Source: Nocardioidaceae bacterium (GTDB lineage Bacteria > Actinomycetota > Actinomycetes > Propionibacteriales > Nocardioidaceae). Taken from it: a DNA stretch of 44,749 nt. The translations under genes were made by a program, and so were the position numbers. Below are positions 9,029 through 18,780 of the stretch, in pieces (position 1 is the stretch's first letter; every line of letters begins with the position of its first letter). The notes beneath the pieces were generated by a model. The model was not told the DNA's origin, did no database searches, and saw only the letters and a program-made list of their open reading frames with translations. Where the stretch lies: the NCBI GenBank assembly GCA_029266455.1, contig JAQSWV010000037.1:1-44749 (forward strand), in the 5' to 3' direction.

Positions 9029-9564
9029 GACGCCGACTCCTGTCGGTCCGCTCGCCGCCCGGTGCTGTCGTCGGGGCGCAGGTGCACCACCCGGAAGGCA
9101 CGCCTGCCGGCCAGGCGGCGGAGCTTGTGCCGCCGGCGCAGGTCGCGGCGGACGAGGGCGACGACACGGTCACGGTTCTCGGGACGCAGGGCGTGTCGGA
9201 GGCCGTAGGACACGGCGGACACGCGGACCAGCGGACGCGCGAGCCGCGCCGCGACCATCTGCCGGGGCTGCTGGGAGCGGTGGAGGTCCACGGGGAGGTG
9301 CGGCGTCGGCTCACCGGGCGGCACCGGGTCGCGGGGCGCCGGGTCTCGGGCCATGGGGACGAGCTCCACCACGGTCGCGGAAGGCTGATCCGGCCAGGTC
9401 ACCCGGCTCGGGAGCAACGGCTCGCCGGCCTGCGTCGGGTCCGCACGGGCAGCCGACATCTCGGCCCGGAGCCGGCGTACCTGCAGCACCAGCGCACCCA
9501 CGCCGACGAGCGCCGCCAACGCCGCGAGGGTCGCGACGAGAGCGGTCAGCTGCAGCCCGGACAT
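9025..9564 (-). CDS. hypothetical single-pass membrane protein
   Basis: A protein of 179 residues. One clear N-terminal transmembrane helix (about 6-30, TALVATLAALAALVGVGALVL) is followed by a short coiled-coil-like stretch (QVRRLRAEMSAARAD), a proline-rich linker (50-90) and an arginine-rich C-terminal half (RLARPLVRVSAVSYGLRHAL, RRDLRRRHKLRRLAGRRAF). In related genomes the slot before the DUF6167 gene often holds a DUF948 membrane protein; the N-terminus is compatible, but I do not see enough to assign it. It overlaps the next gene by GTGA and lies 21 nt after rarA. I do not recognise a function. Confidence 0.7.
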   Translation of the reverse strand: MSGLQLTALVATLAALAALVGVGALVLQVRRLRAEMSAARADPTQAGEPLLPSRVTWPDQPSATVVELVPMARDPAPRDPVPPGEPTPHLPVDLHRSQQPRQMVAARLARPLVRVSAVSYGLRHALRPENRDRVVALVRRDLRRRHKLRRLAGRRAFRVVHLRPDDSTGRRADRQESAS

Positions 9565-9585
9565 GGCGCCGACCCTACCGGTGGG

Positions 9586-10983
9586 TCATTGGTCGCTACC
9601 GGCCAAGATGCGCCGCAGCCGCTCGAGGCGGTCGGCGTACGCCGCCTCTGCGCCATGCCGGGTCGGGACGTAGTAGCGACGGCCGTGCACGTCGTCGGGC
9701 GCGTACTGCTGGGCCACCACACCCTGCGGGTCGTCGTGCGCGTAGGCGTACCCCTGGCCGTGACCCAGGGTCTTGGCTCCCCGGTAGTGGGCGTCCCGCA
9801 GGTGCGGTGGCACCGGCCCGGCGGCGCCTGCCCGTACGTCGGCGATGGCCGCCTCGATGGCCTCGATGACGGCGTTCGACTTGGGCGCCAGGGCGAGTGC
9901 GATCACGGCCTGGGCCAGAACGATCCGGCCTTCGGGAAGGCCGATCATCGCCACCGCCTGGGCCGCCGCGTTCGCCGTGGTCAGTGCGGTCGGGTCGGCC
10001 AGGCCGATGTCCTCGCTCGCCAGGATCACGAGCCGCCGGGCGAGGAACCTCGGGTCCTCCCCCGCCTCCACCATGCGCGCGAGGTAGTGCAGGGCCGCGT
10101 CGACGTCCGAGCCGCGGATCGACTTGATCAGCGCACTGGTGACGTCGTAGTGCTGGTCGCCGGCCCGGTCGTAGCGCACGGCGGCCCGGTCGACGGCAAG
10201 GGCCGCCGTGTCGACGTCGATGCGGTCGAGGCCGCGGGCGGCGGCCGCCTGCGCCGCCGCCTCGAGGTAGGTCAGCCCACGCCGTCCGTCGCCGCCCGCC
10301 AGCCGGACCAGGTGGTCGAGCGCCTCGTCCTCGACCGCGACCAGGCCGCCGAGCCCGCGTTCGTCGGTGACGGCGCGGCGCAGCAGCGTGGCCACGTCGG
10401 CCGGCTCGAGGGGTAGCAGGGTCAGCAGCAGCGATCGGGACAGCAGCGGTCCGATGATCGAGAAGTGCGGGTTCTCGGTGGTGGCCGCCACCAGCGACAC
10501 CAGCCGGTTCTCCACGCCGGGCAGCAGGGCGTCCTGCTGGGTCTTGGAGAAGCGGTGCACCTCATCGACGAACAGCACCGTCTCGCGACCGCCCCGAACC
10601 AGGGTGCGGCGGGCGGCGTCGAGGACCGTCCGCACCTCCTTCACGCCGGCCGACACGGCGGACACCTCGACGAAGTCGCGGCCGGTGGCGCGGCTCAGCA
10701 GGCTCGCCACGGTGGTCTTGCCGGTGCCCGGCGGACCCCAGAGCACCACGGACATGGGCTGGTCGCCCTCGATCAGCCGGCGCAGTGGCGACCCCTCGAG
10801 CAGCAGGTGCTGCTGTCCGACGAGCTCGTCCAGGCTTCGTGGGCGCATCCGCACGGCGAGCGGGCTGCCGGTGTGCGCCGGGTCGGCCAGGCTGCCCCCG
10901 CCACCGGCTGCTCCACCCGCTTCGGCGGCAGGAGCCGCCGGTCCCGTGCCGACGGGCACGTCGAAGAGCGCGTCACCGTCCAC
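9586..10983 (-). CDS. rarA: replication-associated recombination protein A (AAA+ ATPase, RarA/MgsA)
   Basis: Clamp-loader-like AAA+ ATPase acting at stalled replication forks. The protein has 465 residues. A glycine/alanine-rich N-terminus (1-40) precedes [20 protein letters not shown], Walker [10 protein letters not shown] (83-91), Walker [11 protein letters not shown], sensor 1 AATTENPHF and the tetramerisation domain with [20 protein letters not shown] and the C-terminal YKGAKxLGHGxGY-like block ([20 protein letters not shown]). It starts with GTG at 10983, 48 nt after the broken oppF. In many actinobacteria rpsD lies between rarA and the membrane-protein pair; here only 21 nt separate them. 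Confidence 0.95.
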   Translation of the reverse strand: MDGDALFDVPVGTGPAAPAAEAGGAAGGGGSLADPAHTGSPLAVRMRPRSLDELVGQQHLLLEGSPLRRLIEGDQPMSVVLWGPPGTGKTTVASLLSRATGRDFVEVSAVSAGVKEVRTVLDAARRTLVRGGRETVLFVDEVHRFSKTQQDALLPGVENRLVSLVAATTENPHFSIIGPLLSRSLLLTLLPLEPADVATLLRRAVTDERGLGGLVAVEDEALDHLVRLAGGDGRRGLTYLEAAAQAAAARGLDRIDVDTAALAVDRAAVRYDRAGDQHYDVTSALIKSIRGSDVDAALHYLARMVEAGEDPRFLARRLVILASEDIGLADPTALTTANAAAQAVAMIGLPEGRIVLAQAVIALALAPKSNAVIEAIEAAIADVRAGAAGPVPPHLRDAHYRGAKTLGHGQGYAYAHDDPQGVVAQQYAPDDVHGRRYYVPTRHGAEAAYADRLERLRRILAGSDQ

Positions 10984-11031
10984 GCAGCGACCCTAGACCG
11001 GCGTGACGGCGCCGGGCCGCTGACGCGGCGG

Positions 11032-12047
11032 TCAGGGGGTGGGGTGGGCGTGGATGACATCCAGCTCGGCCGCGAAGTGGCACGCCGACAGCTGGCTGGT
11101 GCCCGCCACCCGCTGGATCAGCGCCGGCTCCTCCTCGGCGCACAAGTCCTCGGCCTTCCAGCACCGGGTACGGAAGCGACAGCCCGACGGCGGGTTGGCC
11201 GGGCTGGGCACGTCCCCGGTGAGGACGATCTCCTCGCGCTGGCCCCGGAGGGTGGGATCCGGCACCGGGACCGCCGACAGCAGGGCCTGCGTGTACGGGT
11301 GCGTCGGATGCTCGTAGATCTGGATCTCGTCGCCGATCTCGGCGATCTTGCCGAGGTACATCACCGCGACCCGGTCGGAGATGTGCCGCACCACCGACAG
11401 GTCGTGGGCCACGAACACGTAGGACAGGTCGAACTCGTCCTGCAGCCGCTCCAGCAGGTTGATCACCTGCGCCTGCACCGAGACGTCCAGCGCGGAGACG
11501 GGCTCGTCGCACACGATGATCTGCGGGCGCAGCGCGAGCGCGCGGGCGATACCGATCCGCTGGCGCTGGCCGCCCGAGAACTGGTGCGGATAGCGGTTGT
11601 AGTGCTCGGGGCTGAGCCCGACCACCTCGAGGAGCTCCTGCACCTTGGCCCGCCGGTCGCCGCGTGGCGCCACCTCGGGATGGATCCGGAACGGTTCCCC
11701 GACGATGCCGCCCACGGTCATCCGGGGGTCGAGCGAGGCGTACGGGTCCTGGAAGATGATCTGCACGTTGCGCCGCACCCGGCGCAGCTCACGCTCCCGC
11801 ATGCCGACGAGCTCCTGGCCGAGCAGGTTCACCGAGCCCGAGGTGGCCGGCAGCAGCCCCATCAGCACCCGGCTCAGCGTCGACTTACGGCGCGTACCTG
11901 CCCGATGACCTTCTGCCGGACGATGCCCTGCGTGATCGGGAAGTGCTTGACCGCGTCGGTCACTGATAGCACCACCTCGCCATGGGCACCGGTCATGCCG
12001 TGCTCGTGCGCGGGATGGCCGGCCTGCGCCGCCGTCGACCCGCTCAC
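11032..12047 (-). pseudogene. oppF: oligopeptide ABC transporter ATPase OppF/DppF, disrupted at Walker A
   Basis: Two frames together make an OppF-type ATPase, but the piece between them is missing. The first frame (GTG 12047, overlapping the oppD stop) reads VLSVTDAVKHFPITQ and QKVIGQVRAV, then meets a TGA at 11874-11876. The second frame resumes STLSRVLMGL at about 11884 and continues to 11032 with QIIFQDPYASLDPRM, signature FSGGQRQRIGIARAL, Walker B IIVCDEPVSALD, H-loop VAHDLSVV and the Cys-containing tail GCRFRTRCW. Compared with any OppF, about 25 residues carrying the Walker A glycines and lysine are gone between AV and STLS, and the deletion is not a multiple of three. As written, no functional ATPase can be made. 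A dropout in assembly is the main alternative. Confidence 0.85.
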
Positions 12048-13135
12048 GTCGCGAGCACCTCCTCGTAGTAGTGGCACGCGCTCTGCCGCGACCCGCCGAT
12101 GTCGTACAGCGGTGGATCGTCGGTCGTGCACCGGTCGCGCCTGAAGCGGCAGCGGGGGTGAAAGGAGCAGCCCTCCGGGAGCTTGGTCAGGTTGGGCGGA
12201 AGTCCTTCGATCGAGGCGAGCTGCTGGCCCTTGTGGTCGATACGCGGGATCGACTCCAGGAGCGCCTTCGTGTAGGGGTGGGCCGGGTTGCCATAGACGC
12301 TGTGCACGTCGGCGCGCTCGACGATCCGCCCGGCGTACATCACGCAGATCTTGTCGGCCACGTCGGCCACGACCCCCATGTCGTGCGTGATGAGGATCAT
12401 GCCCATGTTCCGCTCTGCCTGCACGTCGGCCAGCAGCTTCATGATCTGCGCCTGCACGGTCACGTCGAGGGCGGTCGTCGGCTCGTCGGCGATCAGCACG
12501 TCGGGGTCCAGCGCCAGCGCCATCGCGATCATCACCCGTTGGCGCATGCCGCCGGAGAACTGGTGCGGATAGTCGCTGACGCGCTGCGCCGCGCCGGGGA
12601 TGCCGACCAGGTCGAGCATCGAGACCGCCTCCGTCTTGGCCTCCTGACGGGTCACCCCCCGGTGGATGCGGAACAGCTCGCCGAGCTGGTAGCCGACCGT
12701 GAACACCGGGTTGAGCGCGGACAGCGCGTCCTGGAACACCATGGCGACCCGGTTGGAGCGGACCAGCCGGCGCGACTCCTCGGGCAGCGCGAGCAGGTCG
12801 ACGCCCCGGAGCAGCACCTTTCCGCCGCCGACCTTCGCCGGGGGCGAGTCGAGAATGCCCATGACGGCCTGCGCTGTGACGCTCTTCCCGCTGCCGGACT
12901 CGCCCAGAATGCCGAGGGTCTCCCCGTGGCCCACGGTGAACGAGGCCCCGTTGACCGCGTGTGCCACCCCTTCGCGGGTGTGGAACTCGACCCGCAGATC
13001 CTCGACCACCAACAGCGGCGCCGACGCGTCGAACCCGAGGTCGTCGGACTGTGACGCCTCGGTCCGCGACCGCTGCCGGCGGCTCCCGAACGCCACGGTG
13101 TCGTCCCCGTGCTTGGCCTCGTCGACCGTGCTCAC
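12044..13135 (-). CDS. oppD: oligopeptide/dipeptide ABC transporter ATP-binding protein (OppD/DppD)
   Basis: Cytoplasmic ATPase of a peptide-type importer. The protein has 363 residues from GTG 13135 ([12 protein letters not shown]); about 40 residues of polar N-terminal extension precede the ABC domain. Walker [13 protein letters not shown]-loop [11 protein letters not shown], signature FSGGMRQRV, Walker [13 protein letters not shown] and H-loop ITHDMGVV are all present. The C-terminal oligo_HPY region contains [15 protein letters not shown], the Cys cluster seen in OppD/DppD proteins. It starts 4 nt after the oppC stop and its stop overlaps the oppF start (GTGA). Unlike its partner, this ATPase is intact, so only one of two ATP sites could be complete if the partner is truly broken. 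Confidence 0.94.
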   Translation of the reverse strand: MSTVDEAKHGDDTVAFGSRRQRSRTEASQSDDLGFDASAPLLVVEDLRVEFHTREGVAHAVNGASFTVGHGETLGILGESGSGKSVTAQAVMGILDSPPAKVGGGKVLLRGVDLLALPEESRRLVRSNRVAMVFQDALSALNPVFTVGYQLGELFRIHRGVTRQEAKTEAVSMLDLVGIPGAAQRVSDYPHQFSGGMRQRVMIAMALALDPDVLIADEPTTALDVTVQAQIMKLLADVQAERNMGMILITHDMGVVADVADKICVMYAGRIVERADVHSVYGNPAHPYTKALLESIPRIDHKGQQLASIEGLPPNLTKLPEGCSFHPRCRFRRDRCTTDDPPLYDIGGSRQSACHYYEEVLAT

Positions 13136-13139
13136 CGGG

Positions 13140-14069
13140 TCACCGCCCCCGCGGGTCGAGCGCGTCACGCATGGCATCGCCCATGAGGATGAACGCCAGC
13201 ACGGTGAGAATCAGCGCGGCGCAGGGGAACACCAGCAGGTGCGGGTAGCCGGCGACCGCCAGGGACTGTCCCTGCGCGATGGTGATTCCCCACGAGATTT
13301 CGGGGATCTGCAGGCCTACCCCTAGGAAGGTGAGCGTTGCCTCGGCGGAGACGAAGCCACCGAGGTACAGCGTCGCCAGCACGATCACTGGAGCAATCGA
13401 GTTCGGCAGAATATGCCGGAAGACGATGGACGCGTTGGACGCACCAAGCGCGCGAGCCGCCTCCACATAGTCCAGCCCCTTCACCGCGATGACGCTGCCG
13501 CGCATGATCCGGGTGATGGGCGGCCAGGACAGGGCTATCAGCACGAGACTGACCGTCCAGATACTCTGCGAGCCCAGCAGAGACAGGAAGACCAGCGCGC
13601 CGAGAATGAACGGCAGTCCGAGGAACACGTCGGTGATTCGCGAGACAATGCTGTCCAGCCAGCCGCCGTAGAAGCCGGCCAGGATCCCCAGAGCCACGCC
13701 GATGAGCGTCGTCGCCAGCGTGACGAAGACCGCGATGATGATCGACGGCCGCGCGCAGAGGATGACGTGCGCGTACATGTCACAGCCCTGCACCGTCGTT
13801 CCGAAGATGTGCTCCGAGCTCGGCCCCTGGTTGTTCTCTATCAGCTCGCAGCGCCCCCCGTCGGAGCCCGCGTCGGTCCACAGCGACGGAACAGCCGCCC
13901 AGGACATGACGACCAGCACGAGCAGAGTGGAAAGCAGGAAGACCGGGCTGCGGAAGAGCTCGCGCCGCGCGTCCGCCCATAGGCTTCCGCTGCGCTCCCT
14001 GTCTCCCGCAGGTTCGGTCGGAGCCGGCGCGGCGGTGGGGCCGACCTCGGTGTTCAGCGACTCAGTCAT
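13140..14069 (-). CDS. oppC: oligopeptide ABC transporter permease (OppC type)
   Basis: Inner-membrane permease with 309 residues from ATG 14069, which overlaps the oppB stop by 8 nt. A polar N-terminus (1-30) is followed by the first helix (FLLSTLLVLVVMSWAAVPSLW). Next comes an external segment with Cys residues (GRCELIENNQGPSSEHIFGT) and five more helices. The EAA loop that docks with the ATPases reads DYVEAARALGASNASIVFRH followed by LPNS. The end MGDAMRDALDPRGR is the usual OppC C-terminus. Base composition is slightly less extreme here than in neighbouring genes, with more A/T in third positions by eye. Confidence 0.94.
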   Translation of the reverse strand: MTESLNTEVGPTAAPAPTEPAGDRERSGSLWADARRELFRSPVFLLSTLLVLVVMSWAAVPSLWTDAGSDGGRCELIENNQGPSSEHIFGTTVQGCDMYAHVILCARPSIIIAVFVTLATTLIGVALGILAGFYGGWLDSIVSRITDVFLGLPFILGALVFLSLLGSQSIWTVSLVLIALSWPPITRIMRGSVIAVKGLDYVEAARALGASNASIVFRHILPNSIAPVIVLATLYLGGFVSAEATLTFLGVGLQIPEISWGITIAQGQSLAVAGYPHLLVFPCAALILTVLAFILMGDAMRDALDPRGR

Positions 14070-15063
14070 AGCGGATCCGTGGGTCGAGGACGGCATACAG
14101 GACGTCGACCAGCAGGCTGGCGAGAAGAAACACGAGTGTCAGCAGGGTGACGACCGCGATGACGATCGGTGTCTCGCCCCGCGCCACTGCGCCGAACACC
14201 AGACCGCCGATGCCGGGGACGTTGAAGATGCCCTCGGTCACGATGGCCCCGCCCATCAACGCGCCCAGGTCGATGCCGATATAGGTGATGACCGGGATCA
14301 GGGAGTTCCTGAGGGCGTGGACGCCGACGACGCGTCGACGGCCCAGCCCCTTGGCTCGCGCGGTCCGCACGTAGTCGGCCCGTAGGGTCTCGATCAGGCT
14401 CGTGCGGGTGAGTCGGGCGATGAAGCCCAGCGAGAATGCGCCGAGAACGACACCCGGTATCACCAGGCTCGCCCAGGGATGGTCCGCTTGGTAACTGACC
14501 GAGAACATGGCGCTCAGCCATTCCGGGGCGCCGTTGTCCTCGAGCCACACCCCGATGTAGACCCCGGACAGGATCTGGACCAACACGCCCAGGACGAACA
14601 CGGGCACCGAGATCACCAGCGTCGTCGTGATCCGGATCAGGTTGTCGGTGACGCCGTCTTTGCGGATGCCCGCCAGGACTCCGGCGAGAATGCCGACAAC
14701 TGCCTCGAACAAGACCGCGATCAGGGTGAGTCGAATCGTGATCGGTGCGGCATCGGCGATCAGTGCGGTGATGGCCCGCTCGTTGAAGTCGATGCCGAAG
14801 TCGCCCTGAGAATAGTTGATGATCCGGTCGACGAACAATCCCACGCAGGGATTGCCTGTCTGATTGAGACAGGGGTCGTCCAGGCTGAACGCACGGGTGA
14901 TGGCTGCCAACGTCTCCGGCGGCGGCTGGCGGTCGCCGAACAGAGCCCGGACGGGGTTGCCGTTGATCTGGACCGACAGGCTCTGCATGTAGTGGAGCAG
15001 GAACATGGTGCCAAAGAGCACGGGGACGAACTGCAGCAGTCGCCTGGCGATGTAGCGACCCAT
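14062..15063 (-). CDS. oppB: oligopeptide ABC transporter permease (OppB type)
   Basis: Inner-membrane permease with 333 residues. The start MGRYIARRLLQFVPVLFGTMF is the classic OppB N-terminus with the first helix. The large periplasmic loop includes DRQPPPETLAAITRAF and then DDPCLNQTGNPC. The EAA motif is RADYVRTARAKGLGRRRVVG followed by HALRNSLIPV. The protein ends VLYAVLDPRIRYD, as the family does. It is separated from oppA by 144 nt that hold two hairpins, which would reduce and stabilise expression relative to the binding protein. The ligand class (oligo-, dipeptide or other) cannot be decided from the permease. Confidence 0.95.
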   Translation of the reverse strand: MGRYIARRLLQFVPVLFGTMFLLHYMQSLSVQINGNPVRALFGDRQPPPETLAAITRAFSLDDPCLNQTGNPCVGLFVDRIINYSQGDFGIDFNERAITALIADAAPITIRLTLIAVLFEAVVGILAGVLAGIRKDGVTDNLIRITTTLVISVPVFVLGVLVQILSGVYIGVWLEDNGAPEWLSAMFSVSYQADHPWASLVIPGVVLGAFSLGFIARLTRTSLIETLRADYVRTARAKGLGRRRVVGVHALRNSLIPVITYIGIDLGALMGGAIVTEGIFNVPGIGGLVFGAVARGETPIVIAVVTLLTLVFLLASLLVDVLYAVLDPRIRYD

Positions 15064-15088
15064 GGCTTCCCTTCGCCGAAGAGACTGG

Positions 15089-15117
15089 GCACTCGGAAGG
15101 GGGTGCGCCCCCAGTGC
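15089..15117 (-). other. hairpin in the oppB leader
   Basis: GGGGG (15099-15103) pairs with CCCCC (15108-15112) across a TGCG loop, and flanking GCACT (15089-15093) pairs with AGTGC (15113-15117), leaving a 5-nt bulge on one side. It ends 26 nt before the oppB ATG, leaving the ribosome-binding region free. It may cap and protect a processed oppB-C-D-F mRNA; that role is inference. Confidence 0.55.
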
Positions 15118-15134
15118 AGGTCACCGTGCCCCGC

Positions 15135-15178
15135 GTGGCGGCGGGTCCGACATCTGAGCTGCCGGACCCGCGCCCCAC
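15135..15178 (-). terminator. terminator-like hairpin after oppA
   Basis: GCGGGTCCG (15141-15149) is perfectly inverted as CGGACCCGC (15163-15171) with a 13-nt loop; an outer GTGG (15135-15138) can pair with CCAC (15175-15178). It begins about 30 nt after the oppA stop. There is no T-run, which is common in high-GC actinobacteria. Partial termination here would give the usual excess of binding protein over permease. Confidence 0.6.
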
Positions 15179-15207
15179 GCTTACGGGTTCCCGATGCGCC
15201 GCGCCTG

Positions 15208-16824
15208 CTAGCCGGTCACCGAGATCTCGCCGAGCAGTATCTGCTGCAGCGGGTCGTAGTTCACGTTGTCCAGCCGCTCGCTGTAGACGATCTCCGTCTT
15301 CCCGAAGAACAGGGGAGCGACCTGCAGGTCCTCCAGCGCGACGTCAGCCGCCTCCTGGTAGATCGGGATGCCCTCCTCGATGCTTGGCGCCGCGTCAGCC
15401 TCGGCGATCAACCGCAAGAACTCGTCGCTCTGGTAGCGGCTGTAGTTGGCGCTGCCCTCGCCGTACATCGGGTCGAGGTAGTTCTCCGGCGACGGGTAGT
15501 CGGGGATCCAGGACTGGCGGTACGCGCCGGGCGACTTGCCCTCGTCGAGAGTGTTGAGCCACGGTGTGAAGGGAATGGACGCGAGCTCGTAGTCGAGCCC
15601 GAGAACGTTCTTCCACCCCTCGCCGACCGCCTGTGTCCACCCCTCGTGACCGCCGTCGTTGTTGAAGAAGATCGTCACGGTGTTGCCGGGGATCCCGCCG
15701 GCCTCGTCGAACAGCCTCTTGGCCTCCTCCGGGTCGTACACGCAGTACTCGCAGGCGTCGTCGCGGCTGCCCGGCACGAATGGCGCGATGTAGTCCATCG
15801 CCGGCGTGCTTTGCCCCATGAGGATGCGATCGGCGATCGTCTCCCGGTCGATGGCCATCGACAGTGCCCGCCGGATGCGAACGTCGTCGAACATGTCGAT
15901 ATAGGTCGGGAACCCCAGTCCGGTGTACGAGCCATCGTCGACCGACAGCCACCGCTCACCCGCCTCGGCCTGAGCCTGCTCGACCTGGCTCGGGTCCACT
16001 CCGTCGACGATGTCGAGGTTGCCCGCCTGCCAGTCTCGGAACGCGGTCTTCAGGTCGGCGTACATGAGCATCTCGATCGAATCGGCGTTGGCCGGATCGT
16101 CGCCCTCGTAGTCCTCCCACTTCTCCATGGTGACGGACTCGTTGTGCTGCCACGGCTCACTCATCTGGTAGGGCCCCGTGCCGATCGGCTGCTCGTTGCA
16201 GGCCTGGACGTCGTCGAAGCACTCCTGAGCCATCGGGATGAAGGCGGGGGCGTAGGACATGATGAGCGGCCACTGGGAGAACGCCTCGTCCAGAGTGATC
16301 TCGATGGTGGTGTCGTCCACCACCTTGACGCCCGACAGCTCCTTCGCCTTGGGCTGCTTGCCCTGCAGGTCGTCGTAGCCCTGCACCGGGCTGAGGAAGA
16401 AACCGACCTGTGTGGTGTTCGGGCCGTAGGCGTAGTAGTTCCACGCACGAACATACGATTCGGCGTCGACAGGCTCGCCGTTGTGGAACTTCATGCCCGG
16501 CCGGAGCTTGACCGTCCAGACTTTGGCGTCGGGGGAGTCGATCGACTCGGCCGCGCCGTACTCCAGCTCTTGAGTTTCCGCGTCGACGGACACCAGGCTG
16601 GTGAAGATGGTGCTGAGGATCTGGCTGCAGTCCGCCGAGTAGCAGTCGGCCGCGGGCGCCAGCTTCTCCGGCTCACTGCCGCTCAGCGTGAAGCTCCCCC
16701 CGGTGGCGGCGGAGTCTCCCTCGCTGTCGCTCGACCCGCCGTCGTCACTGCCGCTGCACGCCGTGGCGACCATGGCGATCGCCGCCACGCTCACCCCTAA
16801 GCGAAGCGATGTTCGTCGCCCCAT
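15208..16824 (-). CDS. oppA: ABC transporter solute-binding lipoprotein, family 5 (peptide type)
   Basis: Extracytoplasmic receptor of the transporter. The protein has 538 residues with signal peptide MGRRTSLRLGVSVAAIAMV and a lipobox ending TAC at Cys23, followed by a Ser/Asp/Gly linker. SBP_bac_5 features include VWTVKLRPGMKFHNGEPVDA, SYVRAWNYY, the IPMAQECFDD to GTGPYQM stretch and RIRRALSMAIDRETI. The ATG at 16824 has a good ribosome-binding site (GGAGG, 5 nt away); a longer frame upstream is not needed. The 192 nt before it presumably carry the operon promoter, but I see no convincing -35/-10 pair. The operon oppA-B-C-D-F is an insertion relative to the conserved rarA-aspS neighbourhood. 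Confidence 0.95.
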   Translation of the reverse strand: MGRRTSLRLGVSVAAIAMVATACSGSDDGGSSDSEGDSAATGGSFTLSGSEPEKLAPAADCYSADCSQILSTIFTSLVSVDAETQELEYGAAESIDSPDAKVWTVKLRPGMKFHNGEPVDAESYVRAWNYYAYGPNTTQVGFFLSPVQGYDDLQGKQPKAKELSGVKVVDDTTIEITLDEAFSQWPLIMSYAPAFIPMAQECFDDVQACNEQPIGTGPYQMSEPWQHNESVTMEKWEDYEGDDPANADSIEMLMYADLKTAFRDWQAGNLDIVDGVDPSQVEQAQAEAGERWLSVDDGSYTGLGFPTYIDMFDDVRIRRALSMAIDRETIADRILMGQSTPAMDYIAPFVPGSRDDACEYCVYDPEEAKRLFDEAGGIPGNTVTIFFNNDGGHEGWTQAVGEGWKNVLGLDYELASIPFTPWLNTLDEGKSPGAYRQSWIPDYPSPENYLDPMYGEGSANYSRYQSDEFLRLIAEADAAPSIEEGIPIYQEAADVALEDLQVAPLFFGKTEIVYSERLDNVNYDPLQQILLGEISVTG

Positions 16825-17016
16825 GAATCCTCCAAGAAGACTGTGATCGCCGGGCGCCTTCCGGTTTGCGGACGGCGGGCGGCGCGGACGGCATGTCCCG
16901 TACCGAGCCACACCCTGTCAGTCGCGGGCGTCATTTCCGCACCTGGCAAGGCTCGCGTACCAGATCGTTAGCCATTTGTGAGCGTTCCCGTCACCGCCCG
17001 TAGTGGCGCCGCGGGG

Positions 17017-18780
17017 TCACACCGGGGTGGCGTCGATGCCCGTCTCCCGCCGCTGACCTGCCGTGATCGGGCTCGGGGCGCCGGTCAGCGGGTCGCTGCC
17101 CGATGCCGTCTTGGGGAAGGCGATCACATCACGGATCGAGTCGGCTCCGGCCATCAGCGCGCAGAGCCGGTCGAGCCCGAGCGCGATGCCACCGTGTGGT
17201 GGCGGACCGTACGCGAAGGCTTCCAGCAGGAACCCGAACTGGCTGCTGGCCTCCTCTGCCGACAGCCCGATCACGTCGAAGACCCGCTGCTGCATCTCGC
17301 TGCGGTGGATACGGATGCTGCCACCGCCGATCTCGCTGCCGTTGAGCACGATGTCGTACGCCTGGCTGAGCGCGTCGGCGGGTCGGTCCTGGAAGTCGGC
17401 GGCGTAGTCGGCGGTGGGAGCCGTGAACGGGTGGTGGATCGCCGTCCAGCCGGTGGTCCCGTCGGCTGTCTCGACCCGCTCGAACATGGGCGCGTCGACG
17501 ACCCAGCAGAACTCCCAGCGGGAGTGGTCGATCAGGCCGCACCGCTCCCCTACCTCGAGCCGTGCCGCTGCCAGCAGGCCGAGCGCCTCCGGTCGTGGGC
17601 CGGCGCCGAAGAAGACGCAGTCTCCGGGCCCGGCGCCGGTGTGCGCCGCGAGCCGCGCTCGCTCGTCGTCGGAGAGGTTCTTGGCGATGGGGCCACCGAG
17701 GGAGCCGTCGTCCTGCACGAGGACGTAGGCCAGCCCTTTGGCGCCGCGCGAGCGGGCCCATTCCTGCCAGGCGTCGAGAACCTTGCGGGGCTGCGACGCC
17801 CCACCCGGCATGACCACGGCGCCGACGTGCCAGTCGTCGCCCTTGCCCCCACCGGAGAAGACGCGGAAGGGGCTGTCCCGGAAGTAGTCGGTGCAGTCGA
17901 CGAGCTCGCATCCGAACCGCAGGTCTGGCCGATCGATGCCGTAGCGCCGCATCGCCTCGGCATAGGTCATCCGCGGGATGGGAGTCTGGATCGGGTGGCC
18001 CAGCACGTCGCTCCACAGCCGGACCAGCACCTTCTCGGTGAGCGCGATGACGTCGTCGGCATCGGCGAAGCTGAGCTCGATGTCGAGCTGGGTGAACTCC
18101 GGCTGCCGATCGGCACGAAAGTCCTCGTCGCGGAAGCATCGCGCGATCTGGAAGTACCGCTCGAGACCAGCGACCATCAACAGCTGCTTGAACAGCTGGG
18201 GCGACTGTGGCAGCGCGTACCAGCGGCCGGGCTGCAGGCGCACCGGCACCAGGAAGTCGCGGGCTCCCTCGGGTGTCGAGCGGGTGAGGTACGGCGTCTC
18301 GACGTCGAGGAGGTCGTGCTCGGCCATCACCTCGCGGATCAGCCGCGTCACCTGCGCCCGCAGCCGGATCGCCTTGGCCATCTCGGGTCTGCGCAGGTCG
18401 AGGTAGCGGTAGCGCAGCCGCACCTCCTCGCTGACGGGAGTGGTGTGGTGCTCCTCGACCGGGAACGGGAGCGCCGCTGACTCGCTCAGTACCTCCACCT
18501 CGTCGGCGACCACCTCGATCGTGCCGGTGGGCAGCGCGTCGTTGGCATTGCCCTCCGGACGCGCGGACACGGTGCCCAGTACGCGCAGGCAGAACTCCGC
18601 GCGCAGCGGCCGTGCCACCTCCTCGTCGCGGATGACGACCTGGACGATCCCGCTGCTGTCACGCAGGTCGACGAAGGCGACTCCGCCGTGGTCACGGCGT
18701 CGGGCGACCCAGCCGGCCAGGGCGACCGACTCGCCCACAGAGGTGGCACGCAGGGTGCCGGCTTGGTGGCTGCGCATCAC
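17017..18780 (-). CDS. aspS: aspartyl-tRNA synthetase
   Basis: Class IIb synthetase with 587 residues. The N-terminal OB-fold anticodon-binding domain starts with [20 protein letters not shown] followed by [14 protein letters not shown]. The catalytic domain has [23 protein letters not shown], motif 2 [20 protein letters not shown], the bacterial GAD insertion (about 290-420) and motif 3 [20 protein letters not shown], then DVIAFPK. It starts with GTG at 18780, overlapping the hisS stop, or with the next codon ATG. The C-terminal tail is short and polar. Whether it also charges tRNA-Asn, as many actinobacterial forms do, cannot be decided here. Confidence 0.97.
   Translation of the reverse strand: MMRSHQAGTLRATSVGESVALAGWVARRRDHGGVAFVDLRDSSGIVQVVIRDEEVARPLRAEFCLRVLGTVSARPEGNANDALPTGTIEVVADEVEVLSESAALPFPVEEHHTTPVSEEVRLRYRYLDLRRPEMAKAIRLRAQVTRLIREVMAEHDLLDVETPYLTRSTPEGARDFLVPVRLQPGRWYALPQSPQLFKQLLMVAGLERYFQIARCFRDEDFRADRQPEFTQLDIELSFADADDVIALTEKVLVRLWSDVLGHPIQTPIPRMTYAEAMRRYGIDRPDLRFGCELVDCTDYFRDSPFRVFSGGGKGDDWHVGAVVMPGGASQPRKVLDAWQEWARSRGAKGLAYVLVQDDGSLGGPIAKNLSDDERARLAAHTGAGPGDCVFFGAGPRPEALGLLAAARLEVGERCGLIDHSRWEFCWVVDAPMFERVETADGTTGWTAIHHPFTAPTADYAADFQDRPADALSQAYDIVLNGSEIGGGSIRIHRSEMQQRVFDVIGLSAEEASSQFGFLLEAFAYGPPPHGGIALGLDRLCALMAGADSIRDVIAFPKTASGSDPLTGAPSPITAGQRRETGIDATPV

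Noticed and set aside
8697-9314. N-terminal extension of alaS
   Set aside because: The frame is open but covers two small conserved genes in another frame and adds no known AlaRS sequence.
14479-16800. 773-codon plus-strand open frame opposite oppB-oppA
   Set aside because: Antisense shadow without family motifs; it covers the lipoprotein signal region and intergenic hairpins.
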